A stretch of DNA of 64,000 nt, from positions 18,017 to 82,016 of the forward strand of contig CAMJMR010000005.1 in the NCBI GenBank assembly GCA_946407095.1. Reading direction: 5' to 3'. Below, one piece after another: positions 8,403 through 16,863 of this stretch. The notes beneath the pieces are model-generated. The model saw nothing but the letters and a program-made list of their open reading frames with translations. It was not told the DNA's origin and searched no databases. Position numbers and translations under genes: made by a program. The first letter of the stretch is position 1, and every line of letters begins with the position of its first letter. Source of the stretch: an uncultured Selenomonadales bacterium. GTDB taxonomy: Bacteria; Bacillota; Negativicutes; Selenomonadales; Selenomonadaceae.

Positions 8403-9761
8403 TTACTTCCTTTTGTCGTTCCAAACTTCGATATTGGTTTGACGGGCGCGGGCAACAGCAAGATTCCCTTTGGGCACGTCCTTGGTTATGGTAGAGCCCG
8501 CAGCGATATACGCGCCCTCTTCGACGGTGACAGGCGCAACCAGATTCGTATTGCACCCGATAAAGGCATTGTCGCCTATCGTCGTGCGGAATTTCCTTTT
8601 GCCGTCGTAATTGCAAGTGACCGTGCCGCAACCGATATTGACGCCGCTGCCGACGTCCGCGTCGCCGATATACTGCAAGTGCGGGAGCTTAGTCCCGTCG
8701 CCGATAATCGAATTCTTAATCTCGACGAAGTTGCCGATTTTGACGTTCCCGCCAATCGTCGTGCCGGGGCGTATGTGGACGTAGGGGCCAAGCGTGACGC
8801 CGTCGCAAATTTCCGCCTCGTGGCAGTAGCTGAACTGCGCGGTAACCCTATTGCCGACAACCATATCCGTGAAGCGAATGTTCGGACCGATATTGCAGTC
8901 TTCGCCGATAATCGTCTTGCCCTCAAGGTAGGTGTTGGGGTGGATAATCGTGTCCTGCCCGATTTGAACGTCGCAGTCGATGAAAGTCGTATTGGGGTCG
9001 ACAATCGTGACGCCGCTGTCCATGAGTTCGCGTTCCTTGCGCATGCGGAGGGCTCTGTCGGCTGCGGCGAGTTGAATTCTGGAATTTATGCCGAGGGTTT
9101 CGTCGGCGTATTGAGCTTTGAACGCGCCGATTTGTTCGCCTTCCGCCATGAGAATCGGCAAAACGTCGGGCAAGTAGTATTCGCCCTGCGCGTTGTCGTT
9201 TTTGACTTTGGTGAGCGCGCCGAAAAGTTTTTGCACGTCGAAGCAGTAGACGCCCGCGTTGACTTCGTCGATTTTCTTTTCAAGGTCGGTGGCATCCTTA
9301 TCTTCGACGATTCTTTCAAACGAGCCGTCGAGGTCGCGAATGATTCTGCCGTAGCCCGTAGCGTCGGGCATTTTCGCGGTTAGGACGGTCGCCGCGCAGT
9401 TTGAGGCCTCGTGAGCGGCTACTAAATTTTTCAGCAGTTCGCCCGTCAAAAGCGGGGTATCGCCGCACAAAATTAAAACGGTGCCTTTCGACTCCGCAAA
9501 ATTTTTTTCGGCCGCAAGCACTGCGTGACCCGTGCCGAGCTGTTCGGCTTGCAAGACGAATTCGACGCCCGTTATCGTTTTTTCGACGAGCTCCGCGCCC
9601 GAACCGATTACCACGACTTCACGCGTCGAGCCCGCTTTTTTCGCCGCGTCTATCACGTGCTGAAGCATGGGCTTGCCGCCGACTTTATGCAAAACTTTAG
9701 GGACTTTGCTTTTCATGCGCGTGCCCTTGCCCGCTGCCAATATCAATGTTTCCAAGTTCAT
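8403..9761 (-). CDS. glmU: Bifunctional GlmU: GlcN-1-P acetyltransferase / GlcNAc-1-P uridyltransferase
   Basis: A 452-residue enzyme making UDP-GlcNAc for peptidoglycan and lipid A. The start is ATG 9761 with GGAGGG upstream. The N-terminal uridyltransferase domain has LILAAGKGTRMKSKVPKVLH and CGDTPLLTGE; the C-terminal half is a left-handed beta-helix of hexapeptide repeats (for example GEDCNIGPNIRF, IGGNVKIGNFVEIKNS) with the acetyltransferase motif NYDGKRKFRTTIGD. Length and domain order are canonical. An intergenic hairpin repeat follows its stop. Confidence 0.97.
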   Translation of the reverse strand: MNLETLILAAGKGTRMKSKVPKVLHKVGGKPMLQHVIDAAKKAGSTREVVVIGSGAELVEKTITGVEFVLQAEQLGTGHAVLAAEKNFAESKGTVLILCGDTPLLTGELLKNLVAAHEASNCAATVLTAKMPDATGYGRIIRDLDGSFERIVEDKDATDLEKKIDEVNAGVYCFDVQKLFGALTKVKNDNAQGEYYLPDVLPILMAEGEQIGAFKAQYADETLGINSRIQLAAADRALRMRKERELMDSGVTIVDPNTTFIDCDVQIGQDTIIHPNTYLEGKTIIGEDCNIGPNIRFTDMVVGNRVTAQFSYCHEAEICDGVTLGPYVHIRPGTTIGGNVKIGNFVEIKNSIIGDGTKLPHLQYIGDADVGSGVNIGCGTVTCNYDGKRKFRTTIGDNAFIGCNTNLVAPVTVEEGAYIAAGSTITKDVPKGNLAVARARQTNIEVWNDKRK

Positions 9762-9776
9762 AAACAGCCCTCCTGT

Positions 9777-10118
9777 TCAAGCTGTCTTACTGAATTTTTT
9801 TGCTTTGTTGCGTTTCTTCATGTCCAAAATCTTCCTTAACTGCAACAGCTCTTTGTAAAGTTCGGTGTCCGCGTAAATGTACTGCACAAAGCTGTTTTTG
9901 TCGTCAAGCTTAATGTCTTCGAGTTTGCTCGCCTTGGGAATGGGGTCGCCGCACTCTTCCGCATCCCACAACATCAAATTCAAAACGTCCGTCGCGTACT
10001 CAATCGCTTCGTTCAAAGAGTAGCCGTCCGTAAACCAATTATCGGCGTCGGGAAATGTAACAATGTAAACTTGCTCAGGCTCATACCAAGTGAAGACGGC
10101 AGGATAAACGTATTTCAT
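9777..10118 (-). CDS. HicB-like antitoxin family protein (orphan)
   Basis: A 113-residue protein with a HicB-type N-terminal domain: YPAVFTWYEPEQVYIVTFPD, then a DGYSLNEAIEYATDVLNLML helix and the short GDPIPKASKLEDI segment, as in HicB/UPF0150 proteins. HicB normally neutralises the HicA mRNA interferase. No HicA-like double-stranded RNA-binding fold is next to it, so it is an orphan or has a non-toxin role. The C-terminus is basic (KKRNKAKKFSK), replacing the usual DNA-binding helix. It overlaps the GntR-family gene by 4 bases (ATGA) and may be co-expressed with it. Confidence 0.7.
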   Translation of the reverse strand: MKYVYPAVFTWYEPEQVYIVTFPDADNWFTDGYSLNEAIEYATDVLNLMLWDAEECGDPIPKASKLEDIKLDDKNSFVQYIYADTELYKELLQLRKILDMKKRNKAKKFSKTA

Positions 10119-10804
10119 TTGTTCATTCCTTTGCGCATTGCCTTGAGCAAAGTTTCTTCGGCGCGTTCCATGTGGCGTTCGGCGGCGTCGCGAGCGGCGT
10201 CCACGTCGCCTGCAGCTATCGCCTCCACCATTGCGCGGTGCTCTTCGAGCGTCTCTTGCAGGCGGCCGGGATAGGACATCGACAGCGTGCGGAAGCGGGC
10301 GAGCTGTTCCTTGAGGTTGCTGATAATCGCTACGAGGCGGTCGTTGCGGCTGACTTGATAAAGCAGCCCGTGAAATTCAACGTCCGTCGCTACGATTTTG
10401 TCAATGTCCTTGCGTTCGATGTGCCCTTCGATTTCGGCGAGCAGGGTGCGAAGTTTTTCCAATTCTTCGGGCTCAATGCGAATGGCCGCCAAGCCCGTCG
10501 ACAGCGATTCGAGTGCCGAGCGGATCTCAAAAATTTCTTTGACGTCGTGCACGGACACGCTTGAAACGTAAGTGCCTCTGCGCGGCATCATGATAACGTA
10601 GCCTTCCTGTTCGAGCTTGCGAATGGCCTCGCGGACGGGCGTGCGACTGATACCGAGTTCCTCTGCGAGTTGCACTTCCATTAGCCTTTCGCCCGGCTCC
10701 AAAATCCCGCGCCTTATCGCGTCGCGCAGTGCCTCGCAAACGGTTTCGCGCAACGGCTGATAGCTGTCTATTGTTATCGGTTGCAGTCTGTTGCCCATAG
10801 TCAT
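10115..10804 (-). CDS. GntR-family (FadR/FCD subfamily) transcriptional regulator
   Basis: A 229-residue regulator. Residues about 10-75 are a winged helix-turn-helix (LREAIRRGILEPGERL, ELGISRTPVREAIRKLEQEG, RRGTYVSSVS), and 80-220 are an all-helical FCD effector domain (EIFEIRSALESLSTGLAAI ... FHGLLYQVSRNDRLVAII ... DAAERHMER). FCD proteins usually bind organic or sugar acids. The start is ATG 10804 or ATG 10798; the second is better spaced from AAGGA. The target is unknown: its neighbours (HicB-like gene, glmU, ispE) are not typical FCD targets. Confidence 0.9.
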   Translation of the reverse strand: MTMGNRLQPITIDSYQPLRETVCEALRDAIRRGILEPGERLMEVQLAEELGISRTPVREAIRKLEQEGYVIMMPRRGTYVSSVSVHDVKEIFEIRSALESLSTGLAAIRIEPEELEKLRTLLAEIEGHIERKDIDKIVATDVEFHGLLYQVSRNDRLVAIISNLKEQLARFRTLSMSYPGRLQETLEEHRAMVEAIAAGDVDAARDAAERHMERAEETLLKAMRKGMNK

Positions 10805-10837
10805 TCATCCTTACTTGAATTCAATTCGTGATTGGGT

Positions 10838-11056
10838 GTGTGTTGGAAAATTGGGTTTGTCGGCTTCGATTCGGTGTTGTGATAAATTTTGTATTTAGAA
10901 TCAACTTTCTTTTGCTGCGCCCAAAAGAAAGTTGCAAAGAAAAGGGCGTATCCGCCGACCACCGCCGCAACGTCCGCGCTACCCGAAGCCTGGTGTGCCC
11001 GCTTATTTCGCGTCACGCTCAATAGCGCGGGCGAGCCGTCATCCATGACGGCTTTA
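10838..11056. repeat. Intergenic hairpin repeat, copy near 10.9 kb
   Basis: It shares the TTGGGTTTGTCGGCTTCGATTC entry block, the CAACTTTCTTTTG / CAAAAGAAAGTTG hairpin and AACGTCCGCGCTACCCGAAGC with the 8.3-kb copy. The terminal hairpin here is AGCCGTCAT-CC-ATGACGGCT, a different stem sequence from GGCCGCCC/GGGCGGCC in other copies but still perfectly paired. Confidence 0.75.
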
Positions 11057-11079
11057 AATTCGCGGTGCTGATTTTGTTG

Positions 11080-11937
11080 TCAAAAAGTTTTCGTGACAAA
11101 AACCTGCGCGGCGTCAACGCTTGCGGCGATTCTTTCAACGGAGGCGTCGTCGTCAGTCAAAGCGAAAACCGTCGGGCCGGAGCCGCTCATCAAAGCGACA
11201 CTTGCGCCGGCGGAAAGGAAATTTTTCTTGCAGTCGGTAACGGCGGGGATTTTTTTCAGCGCGACGCTTTCCAGGACGTTGGAGAAATTTTTAAAAGCCG
11301 CGTCGTAATCCCCGCGCTTCAACTGCGCGATGATCTCTTGCGTGGGCGGATGAGTCGTTGCGGGATTGGCGTCGTAGTTTTTGTAAGCCCAAGCCGTGGA
11401 AATTTCGCCGTCGGGCTTAGCCAAAACAACGTTGAACTTTTTAATCGGAGTGAGGCGCGTCAAAATTTCGCCGCGACCTTCGGCAAGACACGTGCCGCCG
11501 ATTAGGCAAAAGGGTACGTCGGAGCCGACACGCGCGCCGATTGTGCAGAGTTCGGTTTCGGTCAAGTTCAGCTCGTAAAGGCGATTCATGCCGCGAATAA
11601 CCGCCGCCGCGTCAGCAGAGCCGCCCGCCAAGCCCGCCGCCGCAGGGATTTTCTTCACCAGCTCAATCACGACGCCCAAATCTTTGCCGCAAAACTTTTG
11701 GAGCTCAAGAGCCGCACGCCACGCCAAATTTCTTTCGTCGTCGGGAATGTTTTCGCCGCCGATTATCCCCGTTGCGTTCATTGACAATTCGACGCCGCCC
11801 GAAATTTTTTTCAGCGTCACTTCGTCGGCAAGCTCAATCGTCTGCATTATCATCGACACTTCGTGATAACCGTCAGCCCTCACGCCCAAAATGTCCAGCG
11901 TCAGATTTACTTTCGCCCTCGCCAATTCCTTAAGCAT
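11080..11937 (-). CDS. ispE: 4-diphosphocytidyl-2-C-methyl-D-erythritol kinase
   Basis: A 285-residue GHMP kinase of the MEP isoprenoid pathway; it phosphorylates CDP-methylerythritol. Evidence: the N-terminal ARAKVNLTLDILGVRADGYHEV, the ATP-binding GHMP loop IPAAAGLAGGSADAAA, the GARVGSDVPFCLIGG segment, and the C-terminal MSGSGPTVFAL motif. Length is typical. It is the first gene after a well-formed promoter (11969-11997), so it is probably transcribed alone. Confidence 0.95.
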   Translation of the reverse strand: MLKELARAKVNLTLDILGVRADGYHEVSMIMQTIELADEVTLKKISGGVELSMNATGIIGGENIPDDERNLAWRAALELQKFCGKDLGVVIELVKKIPAAAGLAGGSADAAAVIRGMNRLYELNLTETELCTIGARVGSDVPFCLIGGTCLAEGRGEILTRLTPIKKFNVVLAKPDGEISTAWAYKNYDANPATTHPPTQEIIAQLKRGDYDAAFKNFSNVLESVALKKIPAVTDCKKNFLSAGASVALMSGSGPTVFALTDDDASVERIAASVDAAQVFVTKTF

Positions 11938-11968
11938 TAACTCACCACGCCTTTAAATTTTCGGCGAA

Positions 11969-11997
11969 ATTCTACCACGCTTTATTTTCTTTGGCAA
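11969..11997 (-). promoter_or_regulatory. Predicted sigma-70 promoter of ispE
   Basis: On the minus strand TTGCCA and TAGAAT are separated by 17 bases, about 32 bases upstream of the ispE start. The same TTGCCA/TTGGCA type of -35 recurs ahead of lpxB and murE. Confidence 0.65.
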
Positions 11998-12002
11998 GAT
12001 TA

Positions 12003-12176
12003 GGTGCTGTTGGCAAATTTTAGCAAGTGACGGTTATTTTTCCGTCTGACGTCCGCTTTATAAGCGGGAATCTAGCAATGCGCAGGCATTTTGTATCGGC
12101 GCGGCTATAACGTTCAAAGTATCGGCTGGCACGGCGCGCTATCTGGGTCAAGCGTCACGCTTGCGCTTTTAAAGCG
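12003..12176. repeat. Gap with a second short repeat block
   Basis: No convincing gene. The block GCTGTTGGCAAATTTTAGC followed by AAGTGACGGTTATTTTTCCG recurs at about 23650-23695, also just upstream of a gene. It begins with the same CTGTTGGCAAA end as the large hairpin repeats, so it may be a deletion derivative or a relative. The CCGCTTTATAAGCGG palindrome and a second GCTTTTAAAGC element resemble the one at 37-52. Confidence 0.45.
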
Positions 12177-12178
12177 GC

Positions 12179-12207
12179 AAAAAGCCCTCCGAAAACTCGG
12201 AAGGCTT
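12179..12207 (-). terminator. Terminator after the 3-methyladenine glycosylase gene
   Basis: On the minus strand AAGCCTTCCGA and TCGGAGGGCTT form a stem followed by TTTTT, starting at the stop codon of the 12207-12785 gene. Confidence 0.75.
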
Positions 12208-12785
12208 CATTTGACGCTAAGGAACTTATTGCCCGCCGCCACGAATCGCCACGGGTAATTTGCCGCTTCGCCCGCGTAGTCGACGTTGATTCTCTTCGTT
12301 GCCGCGACTTCCGCTTGAAAGTCCGTCGTCTCGATGAAAATTTCTTCGCCGCAAAAATCCGCGCCGTAAAAATTTTTCGTCACGCCCAAGGCCTGCGACA
12401 ACTTGCCCGGCCCCGAACACAGCTCGCGAAGATTTTGCTTGCCTCGTCGACGCCTCATAAGCTCGACGCCATCCGTCGGCTCCAACGCCCGAATCAAAAC
12501 GGCTTCGGGGACGCCCGCGACGTTGGCGACGACGTTAGTGCAAAGATACATGCCGTAAATCAGATAGACGTAGGCATAGCCGCCCGCGCCGAAGAAAATT
12601 TTCGTGCGCTCGGTCTCTCCGCGATACGAATGCGCCGCCGCGTCCAGCTTGCCCATGTAAGCCTCCGCCTCGACGATTATGCCGCCCGCCGCGCCGTCTG
12701 GCAAATTCGTCACCAATTTCTTGCCGATAAGCTCGCGGGCTACCGTCAAGCCGTCTCGCAGATAAAATTCGCGCTCAAGCTTCAT
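12207..12785 (-). CDS. 3-methyladenine DNA glycosylase (AAG/Mpg family)
   Basis: A 192-residue alkyladenine glycosylase of the mammalian-type AAG fold, which excises alkylated purines to start base excision repair. Motifs: AYMGKLDAAAHSYRGETERTK containing the general-base Glu region, VYLIYGMYLCTNVV with the intercalating Tyr, PEAVLIRALEPTDG, and LCSGPGKLSQALG. The length fits bacterial members. The start codon overlaps the stop of potD (TAATG), so it appears to be the last gene of the pot operon; a terminator follows. Confidence 0.93.
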   Translation of the reverse strand: MKLEREFYLRDGLTVARELIGKKLVTNLPDGAAGGIIVEAEAYMGKLDAAAHSYRGETERTKIFFGAGGYAYVYLIYGMYLCTNVVANVAGVPEAVLIRALEPTDGVELMRRRRGKQNLRELCSGPGKLSQALGVTKNFYGADFCGEEIFIETTDFQAEVAATKRINVDYAGEAANYPWRFVAAGNKFLSVK

Positions 12786-13846
12786 TAATCGACTTTAACT
12801 TTCATCCACAGGCTGTTGTAGTATTCGTCCATTTGGTTGCCGAGATATTGATAAGTTTCCTGCCCTTTGTAGGTTTCGGGCGAAGGGAAGGCTATCGGCG
12901 AATTTTTAACCGCCTCGTCCTCCTCCAGGTCGCGGACACCCGTGTTGGGCGTCGAATAGCCCAGATAATCGAAGTTCATGACGGCGATATCGGGGCGGCA
13001 CATGAAGTCGATAAATTTGTGCGCGGCGTCGACGTTCTGCGCGTCCTTGGTGATAACCCAGCCGTCAATCCAAAGGTTTGTACCCTCGCGCGGAATGGCA
13101 AAGGCCATGTTCGGATTCTCGCGCAGGACAATCAAAGCCTCTCCCGAAAACACGACGCCCATTGCCGCTTCGGAATTGATAAGCTTGTCCTTGACTTCGT
13201 CGACGACGTAAGCTTGAACCAGCGGCTTTTGCTTCATTAACATTGCCTGCGCTTCCGCCAAAACGGTTTTGTCGGTCTCGTTCATGCTGCGTCCCATGAG
13301 TTTAAGCGGAATCATCATGGCATCGCGGGCAGAGTCTTGCATAAGGATTTGCCCCTTGTACTTTTCATTCCAAAGGATGCTCCAGCTGTCGACGGGCTCG
13401 GTCACCTTGGTCTTGTCGTAGATTATGCCGACAGTTCCCCAGCAGTAGGGCACGGCGTACTTGTTGCCGGGGTCGAAGGTCTCGGCCTGCTTGAAGAATT
13501 CCTCGCCGATATTTTTCTTGGCGTCGGGCAGTTTGCTGAAGTCAAGCGGCTGAAGCAAGTCGTTGCTAATCAGCTTTTGAATCATGTAGTCGGACGGGCA
13601 AATAACGTCGTAGTGGACGGCGCCCTCGGCCACGCGCGGGAACATGCTCTCGTTGGTGTCGAATTCGTCAAGGATAACGTGAATGCCCGTTTCCTTCTCG
13701 AAAATCTTCAGCGTTTCGGGGTCAAGGTAGTCTCCCCAGCTGTAGACGTAGACTTCCTGCTTTTTATCGCCGCCGCCCGAACCGCAGCCCGCGATACCGA
13801 ATGCCAGACAGCTCACCAACAAGAGCGCAAGAACTTTTAGTTTCAC
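12785..13846 (-). CDS. potD: Spermidine/putrescine ABC transporter substrate-binding protein
   Basis: A 353-residue lipoprotein that binds polyamines outside the membrane. The start is GTG 13846 behind AAGGAGG. The signal peptide ends in a lipobox (AFGIAGC) at about residue 21. The mature part shows YVYSWGDYLDPETL, EFDTNESMFPRVAEG, CPSDYMIQKLI, PYCWGTVGIIYDKTK and the C-terminal FIDFMCRPDIA segment typical of PotD/PotF. It lies downstream of potC, with an intergenic hairpin repeat of about 230 bases inserted between them. That repeat may partly separate potD expression from potABC. Confidence 0.95.
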   Translation of the reverse strand: MKLKVLALLLVSCLAFGIAGCGSGGGDKKQEVYVYSWGDYLDPETLKIFEKETGIHVILDEFDTNESMFPRVAEGAVHYDVICPSDYMIQKLISNDLLQPLDFSKLPDAKKNIGEEFFKQAETFDPGNKYAVPYCWGTVGIIYDKTKVTEPVDSWSILWNEKYKGQILMQDSARDAMMIPLKLMGRSMNETDKTVLAEAQAMLMKQKPLVQAYVVDEVKDKLINSEAAMGVVFSGEALIVLRENPNMAFAIPREGTNLWIDGWVITKDAQNVDAAHKFIDFMCRPDIAVMNFDYLGYSTPNTGVRDLEEDEAVKNSPIAFPSPETYKGQETYQYLGNQMDEYYNSLWMKVKVD

Positions 13847-13877
13847 GATAAAACCTCCTTAAATAACGCCACGAATT

Positions 13878-14112
13878 TTGAGGCCGCCATGGACGGCGGC
13901 CGCCGGCAACAAAAACATGGAAGTTTTTTTGCCGGCACAGACGGCTTCGGGTTGGCGTAACGCTTCGGCAACGACTGCTTTACGCCCCCGCGAGGCGCCT
14001 TTTCTTTTTGCTACTTTTTCTTTGGGCGTGCAAAGAAAAAGTAGATCCTAAATATAAAAGCCATCGAACCGCCGAATCGCCGCCGACAAACTCAATTCAC
14101 CGACAGTCCCTA
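13878..14112. repeat. Intergenic hairpin repeat between potC and potD
   Basis: Reverse-oriented copy: GGCCGCC/GGCGGCC hairpin, then a CTACTTTTTCTTT ... AAAGAAAAAGTAG hairpin, CCGCCGAATCGCCG, and the end TCACCGACAGTCCCTA, which includes the potC stop codon (TAG on the minus strand). The element therefore supplies the stop codon of potC and sits inside the operon. Confidence 0.75.
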
Positions 14113-14892
14113 AAGAACCTCCTCAAAATGTTTCAGCTTGCGACGGTTAATCGCAAACAGCAAAACAAATATCAACACGAAGAAAAACACCAGCGTCGAC
14201 AGCGCGTACATTTCGGGATGAACCCCGATTTTTAATTGCGCGTAAATCGCCGTCGTCAGGGTGTCGACGCCCGCGCCCTTCGTGAAGTGCGTGATTATGA
14301 AGTCGTCGGCGGACATGGTGAACGCCAACAGGAAGCCCGCGAAGATACTCGGCCGCAATTCGGGCAGGACGACGCTCGTAAAGGCTTTGAACGGCGACGC
14401 GCCCAAATCCAACGCCGCCTCGTAAAAACTTTTGTCCAAGGCCATAAGCTGCGGCATTATGCACAAAATCACATACGGCACGTTAAAGACGATGTGCGCC
14501 AACAAAATCGACACGTAGCCCAGCTTGAGACCCATGCCCATGAACAAAAGCATAAGCGATATTCCCGTCACGATGTCGGCGTTGAGTATCGGAATGTTCG
14601 TCACGCTCATGAAGGTCGCTCGCCACTTGCGCGAAAGCTCCTTCATTGCCACGCACGTTATCAAGCCCAAAATCGTCGCAATGCCCGCCGACAACAAGCC
14701 GATTGACAGCGTGTTCGACAGCGCGTCGGCAAGGCGATTGTCGTTGAAAAGTTTGACGTACCAATCGAGCGTGAAGCCCGTCCAGTGCCCGCGATAACGA
14801 CTTGCATTGAACGACTGCGCGATTAAAACGCCAATCGGCGCGTACAGGAACAGGAAGATTATCGCCAAGTAGATTTGCTTAATGTATTTCAT
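14110..14892 (-). CDS. potC: Spermidine/putrescine ABC transporter permease PotC
   Basis: A 260-residue inner-membrane permease with about six membrane helices (IYLAIIFLFLYAPIGVLIAQ at the N-terminus) and the EAA loop YEAALDLGASPFKAFTSVVLPEL that contacts PotA. The start is ATG 14892, overlapping the potB stop by 4 bases (ATGA). The stop is TAG, rare in this window, and lies within the flanking intergenic repeat, so the original C-terminus may have been replaced by a few residues. Confidence 0.95.
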   Translation of the reverse strand: MKYIKQIYLAIIFLFLYAPIGVLIAQSFNASRYRGHWTGFTLDWYVKLFNDNRLADALSNTLSIGLLSAGIATILGLITCVAMKELSRKWRATFMSVTNIPILNADIVTGISLMLLFMGMGLKLGYVSILLAHIVFNVPYVILCIMPQLMALDKSFYEAALDLGASPFKAFTSVVLPELRPSIFAGFLLAFTMSADDFIITHFTKGAGVDTLTTAIYAQLKIGVHPEMYALSTLVFFFVLIFVLLFAINRRKLKHFEEVL

Positions 14893-15710
14893 TGCGCCTC
14901 CTCCTTGAGCGGGTCGAATGTCGTCGTCAAAAGCATGTTCAGCACAATGAAAACCATCAAGATAACCGACAACGCGCAGCCGACGTGCCAATCGTATTGG
15001 AAAGTGAATTCCTGTTCGATTATGTTGCCGATTAGCAAGAGCTTGCCGCCGCCGAGCAGTGCGCTGATAACGAACGTCGTGAGCGCGGGGATAAACACCA
15101 TCGTTATGCCGCTGACCGCGCCGGGGATTGTTAGCGGCAAAATCACGCGCCAAAACGTTTGCCAAGCACTTGCGCCCAAATCCTGCGCGGCCTCCAGAAT
15201 GCTCTTGTCAATCTTCGACAGCGAGATGAACAGCGGCAAGACCATGTACGGCAGGAAGTTGTAGACCATGCCCAAGACGATTGCGCCGGGCGTGTTTATC
15301 ATCTGCAGGTCGGGCAAGCTCAACAGCCGCATCAGCTGATTGATTATGCCGTTGCCCTCAAGTATCGTTTGCCAAGCCATCGTCGACAAAAGCGAATTCA
15401 TCCACAGCGGCAGGATAAACAGCAACGATATTATCGTCGTGTTGTCACGTTCGCGCTCCGTCAAGATTAAGCACAGCGGGTAGGCAAGCAACAGGCAGAC
15501 GACCGTACTTATCAGCGCAAGCGCAACCGACAGCTCCAACGCGTCCCAAAAGCCGTGCTGAAGTATCAAGCCCATGTTCAGCAGTGAAAAGTTGCCCGCT
15601 TCGTCCGTGACGCCGTACCAGACAATAAAAATCAGCGGGACGAAAATAAACAATCCCGCCCAAATCAAAAACGGCGTCAGCAAAATATTTCGTATGCCGC
15701 GCTTAAACAT
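14889..15710 (-). CDS. potB: Spermidine/putrescine ABC transporter permease PotB
   Basis: A 273-residue permease paired with PotC. It has an N-terminal helix (LLTPFLIWAGLFIFVPLIF), the periplasmic region, and the EAA loop LEAAQDLGASAWQTFWRVILP. The start is ATG 15710 nine bases after GAGGAGG, overlapping the 3' end of potA by 8 bases. The upstream TTG at 15719 would lie too close to that site. Tight overlaps indicate translational coupling across potABC. Confidence 0.95.
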   Translation of the reverse strand: MFKRGIRNILLTPFLIWAGLFIFVPLIFIVWYGVTDEAGNFSLLNMGLILQHGFWDALELSVALALISTVVCLLLAYPLCLILTERERDNTTIISLLFILPLWMNSLLSTMAWQTILEGNGIINQLMRLLSLPDLQMINTPGAIVLGMVYNFLPYMVLPLFISLSKIDKSILEAAQDLGASAWQTFWRVILPLTIPGAVSGITMVFIPALTTFVISALLGGGKLLLIGNIIEQEFTFQYDWHVGCALSVILMVFIVLNMLLTTTFDPLKEEAQ

Positions 15711-16773
15711 CTTGAGCAACCTCCTCGTCTTCGGATTGAGGCTTGCTCATGATTTGAATGTTTTCGGGCGCGACGTGCAAGCTAACCTGTTCGCCGACCG
15801 TGCGCCCTGTCGTCGACTGCACCAGCCATTCGAAGCCGTCAGCCTCAACGTCAATGTCATAGGACATCCCCCAGAACACGACGCGAGTCACCACGCCGTT
15901 GAAGGCACCTTCCTGCGGCGCGGCAAGCTTAATATCTTCGGGGCGAATCTGAACGTCAACGGGGCATTCTTCGGGGAAGCCGACGTCGACGCAAGGGTAT
16001 TCGCGTCCGAAAATGCGGACAACCTTATCGCGAACCATGACGCCGTCGATTATGTTGCTGTCGCCTATGAAGTCGGCCACGAAGGCGTTTTCGGGCTCGT
16101 TGTAGACGTTTTCGGGCGTACCGACTTGCTGAATGTAGCCCTGATTCATGACGACGACTCGGTCGCTCATCGACAAAGCCTCTTCCTGGTCGTGCGTCAC
16201 GAAGATAAAAGTTATTCCGGTCTCTTTGTTGATTCGGACGAGTTCGCGGCGCATATTGCGGCGAAGTTTCAAATCAAGCGCACTCAACGGCTCGTCAAGC
16301 AAAAGAACCTTGGGCTCATTGACGACGGCGCGAGCTATGGCAATGCGTTGTTGTTGCCCGCCGCTCAGCCTGGTGACGTCGTTTTTTTCGTAGCCGTCAA
16401 GGTTGACGAGTTTCAGCGCGTACTTGACCTTGTCGCGAATGTAGTCGGCCGACTTGCCCGCGATTTTCGGACCGAATGAAATATTTTCCTCAACGTTCAT
16501 GTGGGAAAAGAGAGAATACTTTTGGAAAACGGTGTTAATCGGCCTTCGATTGGGCGGCAGATTTGTAATGTCCTTGCCGTCGAAAATGACGCGTCCGGTG
16601 TCGGGCATTTCGAAGCCGCCGATAATCCTGAGCATCGTGGTCTTGCCGCAGCCCGACGGCCCCAAAAGCGTAATGAATTCGCTTTCGTAAATCGTCAAAT
16701 CGATTTCGTCGAGCACGAGCAAATTCCCAAAAGACTTGGCAACATTTTCCAAGCGTATCAGTTCCCTTTTCAT
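15703..16773 (-). CDS. potA: Spermidine/putrescine ABC transporter ATPase PotA
   Basis: A 356-residue ATPase energising polyamine import. Walker A GPSGCGKTTM, Q-loop FQKYSLFSHM, signature LSGGQQQRIAIARA, Walker B LLLDEPLSALD, and the H-loop TFIFVTHDQEEAL are all present. The C-terminal 110 residues form the TOBE regulatory domain (QIRPEDIKL). The start is ATG 16773 behind GGAAGG; an upstream TTG adds six residues. It is the first gene of potABCD with a promoter 33 bases upstream. Confidence 0.96.
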   Translation of the reverse strand: MKRELIRLENVAKSFGNLLVLDEIDLTIYESEFITLLGPSGCGKTTMLRIIGGFEMPDTGRVIFDGKDITNLPPNRRPINTVFQKYSLFSHMNVEENISFGPKIAGKSADYIRDKVKYALKLVNLDGYEKNDVTRLSGGQQQRIAIARAVVNEPKVLLLDEPLSALDLKLRRNMRRELVRINKETGITFIFVTHDQEEALSMSDRVVVMNQGYIQQVGTPENVYNEPENAFVADFIGDSNIIDGVMVRDKVVRIFGREYPCVDVGFPEECPVDVQIRPEDIKLAAPQEGAFNGVVTRVVFWGMSYDIDVEADGFEWLVQSTTGRTVGEQVSLHVAPENIQIMSKPQSEDEEVAQDV

Positions 16774-16805
16774 CTCCCAGCAACCTTCCAAAAAAAATTT
16801 GCGCC

Positions 16806-16834
16806 ATTATACAAAAAAGCGGCGTCTCAATCAA
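16806..16834 (-). promoter_or_regulatory. Predicted promoter of potABCD
   Basis: On the minus strand TTGATT, 17 bases, TATAAT. The promoter overlaps the terminator of the upstream peptide operon: the -35 lies in its loop and the spacer contains its T-run. Confidence 0.75.
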
Positions 16835-16845
16835 GAAACGCCGCT
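16812..16845 (-). terminator. Terminator of the condensation-enzyme/leader-peptide operon
   Basis: On the minus strand AGCGGCGT and ACGCCGCT pair around a 12-base loop and are followed by TTTTTT. It ends the operon running from 19961 to 16864. Confidence 0.85.
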
Positions 16846-16863
16846 GAAAATTTTCGCCGCCCG

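Noticed and set aside
12060..12180. Short coding-like stretch (ESSNAQAFCIG...) in the 12-kb gap
   Set aside because: No start, no ribosome-binding site and less than 40 codons; probably repeat-derived.
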